A stretch of 64,000 nt of DNA from an uncultured Lewinella sp. (GTDB lineage: Bacteria; Bacteroidota; Bacteroidia; Chitinophagales; Saprospiraceae), in contig CAJXOS010000015.1 in NCBI GenBank assembly GCA_913057725.1, forward strand, positions 1 through 64,000, given 5' to 3'. Position 1 is the first letter of the stretch. Every line of letters begins with the position of its first letter. Positions 45,270 to 52,597 of this stretch are shown here, piece after piece. Position numbers and translations under genes: made by a program. Below the pieces are notes generated by a model. It did no database searches and was not told where the DNA came from. It was given only the letters and a program-made list of their open reading frames with translations.

Positions 45270-45995
45270 ATGGTTAATATCGCAGAAAAATTAATTCATC
45301 GATTTCGACATTTTAATAGTGAACGGAACGATCCATTTCAAGTGAGATCACGATTGAAATGTCACTTTAGAAATCGAGAAGTACTTTTTCAAGTAGTACT
45401 TATCCGTTTGGTTTGCATTTTTTCCGCAATCCTATTTGCACTCCCCTCCCTTCAAGCACAAGAAGAAGAGGAAAAACTAGACCCTCGAAAGAGCTGGGAA
45501 CTCACCGAAGCCAAGTGGGAAGAAGTAAGAGATTATGAGGGACGGTTTCGAGTAAATAGCCCCGCCCCTTTCCGGGAAAAACGTGATACGATTGAGACTC
45601 CTCTAGGTGAACTAGTATATCATACCCTTTTTGTGGCTCCGGATAGTGAAAAAGCAGAGAACGAGGTATACATGATTAGCTATGTAGACTATCCGGAAGG
45701 TGCACTACCCGCAGATAGCACCGATTTAATCAGTGCGCTCCTGGACGAAACACAGGAAGCGGCGGTGGCTTCTGTCCGTGGTGAGATGATGTTCTCCCAG
45801 GAAGGATTTCAGCAAACCTTTCCCTTTCGCTACTGGCGGATTGATTACCTCAATGGTCGTGGTAGTATTCGAACTAAGGCCATCGTCGCAGATGATCGAA
45901 TCTATACCGTGCAGACTGTGACGCAGCGAGCCTACGGAATTAATCATTCCACCGATCGATTTATCGACTCCTTTTACGTCTTCAGTAAAGAATAG
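45270..45995 (+). CDS. Secreted hypothetical protein
   Basis: A 241-residue protein. A long basic N-terminus (about 45 residues) comes before a hydrophobic segment (LIRLVCIFSAILFALPSLQA, cleavage near AQ), so the true start may be further downstream. No alternative ATG exists before the signal-like segment. The mature part has charged and beta-rich stretches such as WEEVRDYEGRFRVNSPAPF, GELVYHTLFVAP and a C-terminal RAYGINHSTDRFIDSFYV. The pattern resembles small periplasmic proteins that follow 'mature-region FRVxxPxPF' families, but I cannot name one. It is divergent from pncB. Confidence 0.65.
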   Translation: MVNIAEKLIHRFRHFNSERNDPFQVRSRLKCHFRNREVLFQVVLIRLVCIFSAILFALPSLQAQEEEEKLDPRKSWELTEAKWEEVRDYEGRFRVNSPAPFREKRDTIETPLGELVYHTLFVAPDSEKAENEVYMISYVDYPEGALPADSTDLISALLDETQEAAVASVRGEMMFSQEGFQQTFPFRYWRIDYLNGRGSIRTKAIVADDRIYTVQTVTQRAYGINHSTDRFIDSFYVFSKE

Positions 45996-46040
45996 CGTTG
46001 CTACAACTAGATAAAAAAGAAAGGACTAGAAACTACAAGA

Positions 46041-46058
46041 CCCCTGGAAAACCAGAGG
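46041..46058 (-). terminator. Weak hairpin after the tRNA gene
   Basis: Arms CCCCTGG and CCAGAGG pair with one mismatch around an AAAA loop. They lie eight bases past the 3' end of the tRNA on the minus strand. Confidence 0.35.
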
Positions 46059-46065
46059 CCTAAAG

Positions 46066-46150
46066 TACCCGGGGCGGGGCTTGAACCCGCACTCCCGCAA
46101 TGGGAACAGGATTTTAAGTCCTGCGTGTCTACCAATTCCACCACCCGGGC
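46066..46150 (-). tRNA. tRNA-Leu (anticodon TAA)
   Basis: An 85-base class II tRNA. The acceptor arm (GCCCGGG paired with CCCGGGT) leads into the D-loop (GGAATTGGTAGACAC). The anticodon loop ACTTAAAAT is closed by CAGG and CCTG. A long variable arm and the T loop GGTTCAAGCC follow. The anticodon TAA reads leucine codons TTA and TTG. The first pair is a G-T wobble, and the CCA end is not encoded. Confidence 0.95.
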
Positions 46151-46235
46151 GTGCTCTTAAAGCGAGGCAAATGTACAAAAAAGTGTAACAAGTGTAAATA
46201 CTGAACAATCTAAGTTCGAAAATAATTCCAAAAGA

Positions 46236-46925
46236 TCAGTGACACATCGGAGCATTGTTCAAGGCTTCCCACAAGCTAAACGAAGCGGGCAGCTGAAACT
46301 GCAAAGCACGCCAAACCAAAAAGCCGCCCATGAGTGTCAATACTATAGGATACGCTTTTCGTAAATAGGTCTGAATCTTACGGCCGCTCAAATGCCCCAG
46401 TAGAGTAACTGCTACCATCAGAGGCAAGGTTCCTAAGCCAAACATTACCATGTAGGAAATACCTGATTGCCAGTTGGCAGTCGTCAAAGCACCGGCCAGT
46501 GCCAGGTAAACCAGACCACAAGGCAAAAGGCCATTTAGTAATCCGAGACTAAAGAGGGAGCCAAAGCCAGTCTTTGAAATCAAGCGACCAAAGGCTGCTT
46601 TCAATTTCAGATACCAGGTTGACAATAGCGGTAGATTCCAAATATTAAACTCCAGCTGAACGGAAAATACGCCGATGGCGATCAACAGGATACCGAGAAT
46701 AAGCGTAAGCCAGGATTGCAATCCCACCAGAAAGATTCCTTGTCCTAGAAACCCCATCAATGCACCTAGTATTCCATAGGTAATGATTCTCCCACCATTA
46801 TACGTTAAGACCCTGAGCAAGCGATCACGTCGCTGACCAAATGGCATAGCCAAGGCCAACGGACCGCACATGCCTACGCAGTGCAGGCTGCCCAGGAGTC
46901 CAAACGTGAAGGCAGTATATAGCAT
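46236..46925 (-). CDS. Sulfite-exporter TauE/SafE-like membrane protein of the cbb3 cluster
   Basis: A 229-residue membrane protein with about six hydrophobic segments. The N-terminal motif GLLGSLHCVGMCGPLALAM and the later LLNGLLPCGLVYLALAGAL are diagnostic of the COG2836 group, with paired cysteines. In many Bacteroidota and epsilon-proteobacteria this gene closes the ccoGHIS assembly group. A role in copper handling for the oxidase has been proposed for relatives. It starts 12 bases after the ccoH stop, so it is the last gene of the operon. Confidence 0.85.
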   Translation of the reverse strand: MLYTAFTFGLLGSLHCVGMCGPLALAMPFGQRRDRLLRVLTYNGGRIITYGILGALMGFLGQGIFLVGLQSWLTLILGILLIAIGVFSVQLEFNIWNLPLLSTWYLKLKAAFGRLISKTGFGSLFSLGLLNGLLPCGLVYLALAGALTTANWQSGISYMVMFGLGTLPLMVAVTLLGHLSGRKIQTYLRKAYPIVLTLMGGFLVWRALQFQLPASFSLWEALNNAPMCH

Positions 46926-46937
46926 AGATAGATGGGG

Positions 46938-47396
46938 TTATCGAATATCAATGGTTCGTTCAGCGAAGTAAGGGGTGCCACTGGCCTCCCACTTTACCTG
47001 AGCCTTCCAACGACCAGTAGGAAGTTTGCTGAGATCAACAGGCATCTCGTTAGCCTCATTGATAGCAATTGGTAAATTCCAGTCGAGTGACTTGTTATTC
47101 GGGCGGTAGAAGCTAATATCTCCTTCTACTTTGGCATTCTCGAATACGGCTGGAAACTGTAGCGTCAATTGCTTATCACTTGAAGACCAGTTCATTTTGA
47201 AGGGCTCCTCTAGCAGAGCAGTATTTTCGAGTCGATCGTATTGCTCTTGATAAGCAAGGTCATAGTCATAGTAGTTTTCGACCACCAGGCTATTGTCATG
47301 CTTGGTTGACTCATATACAGCGTAGAAAAGTACACTGGCGAAGACAGTATAGAATAGGAAAATCCCAGTACCCCAGTTAAACGTTATTCCTGTCAT
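46938..47396 (-). CDS. ccoH: FixH/CcoH family cbb3 oxidase assembly protein
   Basis: A 152-residue protein. The N-terminus has one membrane anchor (GTGIFLFYTVFASVLFYAVY), and the outer domain carries the FixH pattern of SLVVENYYDYDLAYQEQ and LSKLPTGRWKAQVKW. CcoH is needed for stable assembly of the cbb3 oxidase. It lies between ccoG and the SafE-like gene, with short gaps of 17 and 12 bases, in the expected order for this operon. Confidence 0.9.
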   Translation of the reverse strand: MTGITFNWGTGIFLFYTVFASVLFYAVYESTKHDNSLVVENYYDYDLAYQEQYDRLENTALLEEPFKMNWSSSDKQLTLQFPAVFENAKVEGDISFYRPNNKSLDWNLPIAINEANEMPVDLSKLPTGRWKAQVKWEASGTPYFAERTIDIR

Positions 47397-47413
47397 GATT
47401 TCTTGATTGTTAG

Positions 47414-48907
47414 TTATTTGATCGGACCTAAAAAATTGGTCGTAGTAGTTTCTAATAGTTCATCCCCACTCCAGATTTCCATTTTCAATTCTTGCTTACG
47501 ATCCACCACCTGGGCTTCAGGCAGGATGATGAAGAATGCACCTTCCGTCATTACATCAGGCTGCAACTCCGGAGCGTCTCCTACATATTGCAGTTCAGCC
47601 TCCGGATAATCCGGGAAGCGGATATCTAGCTGGTAAGTCTCACTCGTTTTGTTGAAGAACTGGTAGTTGTAAAGGTTACTAATCCGGTCTCCTTCCAACT
47701 CGTAGAAGAGTTTTCCAGGGGTACGCAAGATTACTGCCTCCACATCTGTACGGCCAGAGAACAAGATTACATTCACTACTATCAAGACGAGCAAAGCGAT
47801 AGAATAAGCAATTGCTCGTGGGGTGAAGATCTTACGCTCCTGATTTATCACTCCGTTGTGGCTATCGTAGCGGATCAAACGGGTTGGACGATTGATTTTC
47901 AGCATCACCTCATCACAAGCATCCATACAGGCGGTACAATTAACACACTCTAGCTGTACGCCGTCGCGGATATCAATACCGGTAGGACAAACCTGCACGC
48001 AGAGGCTACAATCAATACAGTCGCCCAGGACCTTCATCGGTGCTTCGTTTTCAGCAGCAATAGCTACATCTGCATCTGCAACCATGGCTTGTGTTGCGGC
48101 TACCGGATTGTTCTTAGTCTGACGCTTAGAAGCACGCTTCATTTTGCCGCGTGGTTCACCACGTACAAAATCGTAGGTTACCAGGATCGTATCATCATCC
48201 GTAAGTACCCCTTGAAGGCGTCCGTATGGGCAGATCGTTGTACAAACCTGTTCGCGCAGGCGTGCGAAAACGAAATAGAATGCTCCCGTAAAGCCTACCA
48301 TTGCAGAAAAACCACCCAAGTTTTTCATGGGTGAAGAGGTGATCACATCAAAGACACGCTCCGGTCCAATCAGATAGGACAAGAACGTATGCGCAATAAA
48401 GACGGAGACCAAAACAAATAGCGTTTGTTTCAGCACCCGCTTCCGAATCTTTTCGGCATTCCATGGCGCCTTATTTAATCGGCGTTGAGCACTCGCATCG
48501 CCCTCAATCCAGTATTCGATTTTGCGAAAGACCATTTCCATGAAGATGGTTTGGGGGCAAACCCAACCGCAAAACAATCGGCCAAAAACCACTGTAAACA
48601 AAGCGATGAACACCACCAGGGTGAGCATCGCTACCACGAAGAGGTGGAAGTCCTGGGGCGCAAAGTGCATACCAAATAGGTAAAAGTCGCGCCCCAGAAT
48701 ATCCAGGCGAATGAACGGGTTACCATCAATTTTCACAAATGGTAATCCAAAAAGAACTAGCAGCAATACCCAGCTGACATAGGTCCGGGCGTTGGTCCAC
48801 GGCCCTTTGGGCTTCTTCGGGTAAATCCATACCCGTTTACCTTCGCTATCTACGGTACTAATCGTATCCCGATAGGTCTCTGTGTCAGTGAATGTTGGAG
48901 TTTGCAT
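47414..48907 (-). CDS. ccoG: CcoG cbb3 oxidase assembly factor with two 4Fe-4S motifs
   Basis: A 497-residue membrane protein of the FixG/CcoG family. An N-terminal region with membrane segments (about 35-240) contains the FCGWVCPQT motif. Two ferredoxin-like clusters follow in CIDCSLCVQVCP and CVNCTACMDACD, then a periplasmic immunoglobulin-like C-terminus. CcoG is a cupric reductase that helps deliver copper to CcoN. It starts 34 bases after the ccoP stop. Confidence 0.93.
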   Translation of the reverse strand: MQTPTFTDTETYRDTISTVDSEGKRVWIYPKKPKGPWTNARTYVSWVLLLVLFGLPFVKIDGNPFIRLDILGRDFYLFGMHFAPQDFHLFVVAMLTLVVFIALFTVVFGRLFCGWVCPQTIFMEMVFRKIEYWIEGDASAQRRLNKAPWNAEKIRKRVLKQTLFVLVSVFIAHTFLSYLIGPERVFDVITSSPMKNLGGFSAMVGFTGAFYFVFARLREQVCTTICPYGRLQGVLTDDDTILVTYDFVRGEPRGKMKRASKRQTKNNPVAATQAMVADADVAIAAENEAPMKVLGDCIDCSLCVQVCPTGIDIRDGVQLECVNCTACMDACDEVMLKINRPTRLIRYDSHNGVINQERKIFTPRAIAYSIALLVLIVVNVILFSGRTDVEAVILRTPGKLFYELEGDRISNLYNYQFFNKTSETYQLDIRFPDYPEAELQYVGDAPELQPDVMTEGAFFIILPEAQVVDRKQELKMEIWSGDELLETTTTNFLGPIK

Positions 48908-48941
48908 GCTCAGTTCTTCTTTTGGGGCTGAGGAGGTTTCC

Positions 48942-49904
48942 CTACTCCTCGTTCATTCCTAGTTGCTCATTTGATTCTGCAGAAGCTTCCTCCATTGGAG
49001 CCTCATCTACGGGGGTATAAAGATCTCCTTCGGGTGCTTTCGGTGCAGCTGGTGTCGTACCCACAAGAGTGAGGATATAGCTAGCTACTCGTTGCATATC
49101 GCCGGCGCGTAGCTGTGCTTTCCAAGAGATCATACCCTTTTCTGGAACACCATATTTAATGGTCGTAAATACGTCTTTGATATCTCCACCGTGCAACCAG
49201 TAGTCGTCGGTAAGGTTAGGACCTACACCACCACCACCGTCAGCCTGGTGACAGACAGCACATTTGTTCATGAAGATGCTCTCACCCAGGGCTAGCTGAT
49301 CTTCGTCCACTAGCAACTCTACGTTGCTTTCGTCTACTTGATCCGCTTGTGTGGCCAGATAAGCTTTCACGGCAGCTTCTGCTTCTTCCATTTCTAATGC
49401 ATATTCGGCAGAAGACGAAAGGCCTCGATCAGAAACGTGGTAGTAAGCGAAGTAAACCACACCAATCAAGATGGTAGCGTAGAATAAGCCTACCCACCAA
49501 GGAGGTAAGATATTATCAAGCTCGCGGATGCCATCGTAATCGTGATCAAGCATCACATCGCTTTCTTTCTCTATTGGTACCGCAGCGGTCATCTTCTTAT
49601 ACCAGCGGCTAATCAGCGGTTCTGTATGTGTTAATTGAAGCTCTTTGGCTACCTCAATGCCGTGCTCTTTCAATACACGAACACGATTGAGTTCCATCAA
49701 TTGATTATTTAGATGGAAAATAGCTCCCACCGCACCAATTGCTGTAAATGCTCCCAAGACCAGGATGAAATTTTCCATGGTCCAGTCTAGCCAAGAACCA
49801 GACTCTGCTGCGACTGTTGCTTCAGCCGTTTCCTGGGCGAAAGCCACCGCCACAAAGCACAGTAGCAGGAGCGTAAGACTTGTTTTGATCCAATTCTTTT
49901 TCAT
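48942..49904 (-). CDS. ccoP: cbb3 oxidase subunit III (CcoP), single haem c
   Basis: A 320-residue protein from the ATG at 49904, which gives a signal-like N-terminus (MKKNWIKTSLTLLLLCFVAV). A longer frame from 49943 would overlap ccoQ by 20 bases. Two membrane segments lie at about 40-60 and 130-152 (WWVGLFYATILIGVVYFAYY). The periplasmic cytochrome domain contains one CxxCH haem motif (CAVCHQ) with GPNLTDDYW and the methionine ligand region GMISWK. Classical proteobacterial CcoP has two haem motifs; only one is present here. Confidence 0.9.
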   Translation of the reverse strand: MKKNWIKTSLTLLLLCFVAVAFAQETAEATVAAESGSWLDWTMENFILVLGAFTAIGAVGAIFHLNNQLMELNRVRVLKEHGIEVAKELQLTHTEPLISRWYKKMTAAVPIEKESDVMLDHDYDGIRELDNILPPWWVGLFYATILIGVVYFAYYHVSDRGLSSSAEYALEMEEAEAAVKAYLATQADQVDESNVELLVDEDQLALGESIFMNKCAVCHQADGGGGVGPNLTDDYWLHGGDIKDVFTTIKYGVPEKGMISWKAQLRAGDMQRVASYILTLVGTTPAAPKAPEGDLYTPVDEAPMEEASAESNEQLGMNEE

Positions 49905-49923
49905 AATCAAGTTGTGGGTGGTT

Positions 49924-50103
49924 TTATTGAATATTTTCCTCATCCAGGTCTAGCGGCAAAGTCTCCATATGACTGATATAGGACTTGCTGCGTCCCCAGA
50001 TGGCAATAGCGCTAACAACAAATAGGAAGACAAAAGTGACGAGTGAAAAAATGGCCATCCAGTTAATGCTCTCACCGCCGTTAGCTAAAATATATTTGTA
50101 CAT
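49924..50103 (-). CDS. ccoQ: CcoQ-like small membrane subunit
   Basis: A 59-residue protein, MYKYILANGGESINWMAIFS at the start, with one membrane segment (about 15-36, MAIFSLVTFVFLFVVSAIAI) and a charged end (LDLDEENIQ). Size, place between ccoNO and ccoP, and topology identify it as CcoQ, which stabilises the oxidase complex. It stops 19 bases before the preferred ccoP start. Confidence 0.75.
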   Translation of the reverse strand: MYKYILANGGESINWMAIFSLVTFVFLFVVSAIAIWGRSKSYISHMETLPLDLDEENIQ

Positions 50104-50158
50104 GATCGTTTTAGTTTGGTGGAGGCCGCTCTACCAAGAGAGCGGCTCCAGTTTATAT

Positions 50159-52300
50159 TTATTCGGCGTCGGCCTGAGCCTTTGGCTTGATGTCTGTACC
50201 TAGTCGTTGTAGGTAGGCAATCATCGCCACAATTTCACGTGTCTCGAGACCTTCCATTTCAATACCATCGCGTTTCAGGCTCTCTGCAATGGTAGCAGCT
50301 TGCGCTCTGGCGTCTTCGACAGCATTAGCAATTTCTTCCTCGGAGTACGGTGTACCCAAAGTCTTCAATGTCTTGAGTTTAGCCACTGTCAGATCAAGAT
50401 CTAGTTCATCCTCAATCAACCATGGATATGGAGGCATGATGGAACCAGGAGATGTACTCGTAGGATCGTACATGTGGTTGAAGTGCCAGCTATCTGGATA
50501 CTTACCACCTAGGCGGTGTAGATCCGGACCAGTACGCTTACTACCCCACAAGAATGGACGGTCGTAAATGAACTCACCAGACTTAGAGTATTCACCGTAG
50601 CGTTCCGTTTCTGAACGGAATGGACGAATCATTTGGCTGTGGCAACCCAGACATCCCTCGCGGATGTAGATGTCGCGGCCTTCTAGTTCTAGAGCAGTGT
50701 AAGGCTTCACACTTTCAATCTTCGGTACATTGTCTTCGATCGTTACCATTGGGAAGATCTCAACCAATCCACCAATCAAGATGGCGATTGTAGCGAACAC
50801 TAATAATTGAATTGGACGGCGCTCAATCCAACGGTGCCAGTATTCCCCTTTGTGTCCACCTGTGAAGGCTACGGCACGAGCAGGTGCTTGTACTTCTTCG
50901 TCGCCAACAAATTCACCGGCGCGAGCGGTCTTAATCAAGTTGTAGATCATGACAAACACACCACCTACGTAGATCGTACCACCGATAGCGCGAAGCATGT
51001 ACATTGGAAGAATCTGAGTAACCGTTTCCAAGAAGTTACCATACTTAAGGATACCTTCTGGCAAGAATTCCTTCCACATCAAACTCTGCGTCCAACCAGC
51101 CCAGTACAATGGAATGGCGTAAAACAGGATACCAAGCGTACCAATCCAGAAGTGGGCGTTTGCCAACTTCGTAGAATAGAGCTTCGTATTGTAGAGTTTC
51201 GGGAACAACCAGTATAGCATACCGAAGGTCAACATACCGTTCCAACCCAAGGTACCAATGTGTACGTGGCCAATGGTCCAGTCGGTGTAGTGGCTGATTG
51301 CGTTTACACTCTTGATCGACATCAAAGGACCTTCAAGTGTCGCCATACCATAAGCGGTAACAGCAACCACCATGAACTTCAGAACAGGGTCATTACGAAC
51401 GCGGTCCCAAGCACCACGCAAGGTCAAAAGACCGTTCAACATACCACCCCAACTCGGTGCGATCAACATCAAAGAGAAGACCATACCCAAAGACTGAGCC
51501 CAGTCTGGCAATGAGGTATAGAGCAAATGGTGAGGTCCGGCCCAGATATAGATAAAGATCAGTGCCCAGAAGTGGATAATCGAAAGACGGTAACTGTATA
51601 CCGGACGATTAGCGGCCTTAGGAATGAAGTAGTACATCAAACCGAGGTAAGGCGTAGTCAGGAAGAATGCCACGGCATTGTGTCCATACCACCATTGTAC
51701 CAATGCATCCTGTACACCAGCGAATACCGGGTAACTCTTCCAAAGAGAAACTGGCAATTCAAGGTTGTTACCAATGTGCAGAACGGTCACCGTAACCCAG
51801 GTAGCGATGTAGAACCAGATTGCAACGTACATGTGCTGCTCCCGGCGCTTAAGAATCGTACCAAACATGTTGATACCAAACACCACCCAAACGGCAGCAA
51901 TAGCCAAATCAATTGGCCATTCAAGCTCTGCATACTCCTTGGCACTAGTGATACCTAATGGCAACGTAAGTGCTGCAGCCAGAATAATGGCTTGCCATCC
52001 CCAGAAGTGAATATTGCTCAGCGTATCGCTGAACATCCGTGTCTTGAGAAGGCGTTGAAGTGAGTAGTAGACCCCGGTAAAGATACCGTTACCCACAAAT
52101 GCAAAAATCGCTGCATTCGTGTGCAGCGGGCGAATCCGACCAAATGTCGTTTCCGCGAATCCGAGGTTAAATGACGGCCAAATAAGCTGAAAGGCTGCAA
52201 GCAAGCCCACTAGCATACCGACTACCCCCCAAACCGCAGTGATGTAAGCAAATTTCCTTACGATACGGTTGTCATAGCTGAAGGTTTCCAAATTCGACAT
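50159..52300 (-). CDS. ccoNO: Fused cbb3 oxidase subunits I and II (CcoN-CcoO)
   Basis: A 713-residue fusion. The first 480 residues form the membrane catalytic subunit with about twelve helices. Histidine-bearing helices include RPLHTNAAIFAFVGNGI, WYGHNAVAFFLTTP, WAGPHHLLYTSLPDW and the later DWTIGHVHIGTLGWNG. The last 190 residues are CcoO with one haem c site (C550 in REGCLGCHSQMIRPF) and MPPYPWL. Separate ccoN and ccoO genes are the rule in Proteobacteria; the fusion is typical of Bacteroidota. The enzyme is a high-affinity oxygen reductase for low-oxygen respiration. It lies between ccoS and ccoQ. Confidence 0.95.
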   Translation of the reverse strand: MSNLETFSYDNRIVRKFAYITAVWGVVGMLVGLLAAFQLIWPSFNLGFAETTFGRIRPLHTNAAIFAFVGNGIFTGVYYSLQRLLKTRMFSDTLSNIHFWGWQAIILAAALTLPLGITSAKEYAELEWPIDLAIAAVWVVFGINMFGTILKRREQHMYVAIWFYIATWVTVTVLHIGNNLELPVSLWKSYPVFAGVQDALVQWWYGHNAVAFFLTTPYLGLMYYFIPKAANRPVYSYRLSIIHFWALIFIYIWAGPHHLLYTSLPDWAQSLGMVFSLMLIAPSWGGMLNGLLTLRGAWDRVRNDPVLKFMVVAVTAYGMATLEGPLMSIKSVNAISHYTDWTIGHVHIGTLGWNGMLTFGMLYWLFPKLYNTKLYSTKLANAHFWIGTLGILFYAIPLYWAGWTQSLMWKEFLPEGILKYGNFLETVTQILPMYMLRAIGGTIYVGGVFVMIYNLIKTARAGEFVGDEEVQAPARAVAFTGGHKGEYWHRWIERRPIQLLVFATIAILIGGLVEIFPMVTIEDNVPKIESVKPYTALELEGRDIYIREGCLGCHSQMIRPFRSETERYGEYSKSGEFIYDRPFLWGSKRTGPDLHRLGGKYPDSWHFNHMYDPTSTSPGSIMPPYPWLIEDELDLDLTVAKLKTLKTLGTPYSEEEIANAVEDARAQAATIAESLKRDGIEMEGLETREIVAMIAYLQRLGTDIKPKAQADAE

Positions 52301-52331
52301 ACCTGTAAAAAATTATTCCGGTACTCCCGGG

Positions 52332-52493
52332 TTAAAGTTGATTGTTATCTTTCGTCTGGTCATCAAAGAGCATGCGCACAGAAGGCGTGTATTCATCGTC
52401 GTACTGGCCAGAGCGCACGGCCCAGAAAAATGCTGCGAGAAAGCCTACAGCGACTAGCAAGCTCAGCAGAATCAGAAAAAATATGACCTTCAT
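52332..52493 (-). CDS. ccoS: CcoS cbb3 oxidase maturation protein
   Basis: A 53-residue membrane protein (MKVIFFLILLSLLVAVGFLA). One membrane segment (about 5-26) is followed by the conserved FFWAVRSGQYDDEY, the CcoS signature, and a short acidic tail. CcoS is required for insertion of the metal centres in CcoN. It lies 31 bases upstream of ccoNO and about 100 bases downstream of the ccoI stop. The promoter in this gap carries two CRP/FNR-type sites. Confidence 0.92.
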   Translation of the reverse strand: MKVIFFLILLSLLVAVGFLAAFFWAVRSGQYDDEYTPSVRMLFDDQTKDNNQL

Positions 52494-52531
52494 ACAGCAT
52501 TCGTTTTTGATTAATAAGCATCAATATTGGC

Positions 52532-52597
52532 GCAAGTTAGTAGACTGCTCACCCGGCCTAAGTGACATTTCTCTGACCATAGGGTGACATTTGTCAC
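52532..52597 (-). promoter_or_regulatory. ccoS-operon promoter with tandem CRP/FNR-type sites
   Basis: Distal site GTGACATTTGTCAC (52584-52597) is a perfect GTGA-N6-TCAC palindrome and overlaps the ccoI stop. A degenerate proximal site GTGACATTTCTCTG (52562-52575) lies 22 bp closer to ccoS. A weak -7-like TAACTTGC (52539 to 52532) sits 23 bases further. This spacing is the same as at the ccoI promoter (55037-55102). Confidence 0.65.

Noticed and set aside
52507-52524. TTGAT-N8-ATCAA inverted repeat as an FNR site
   Set aside because: The spacing does not fit the FNR form (TTGAT-N4-ATCAA), and the better sites lie further upstream; it may be chance in an AT-rich leader.
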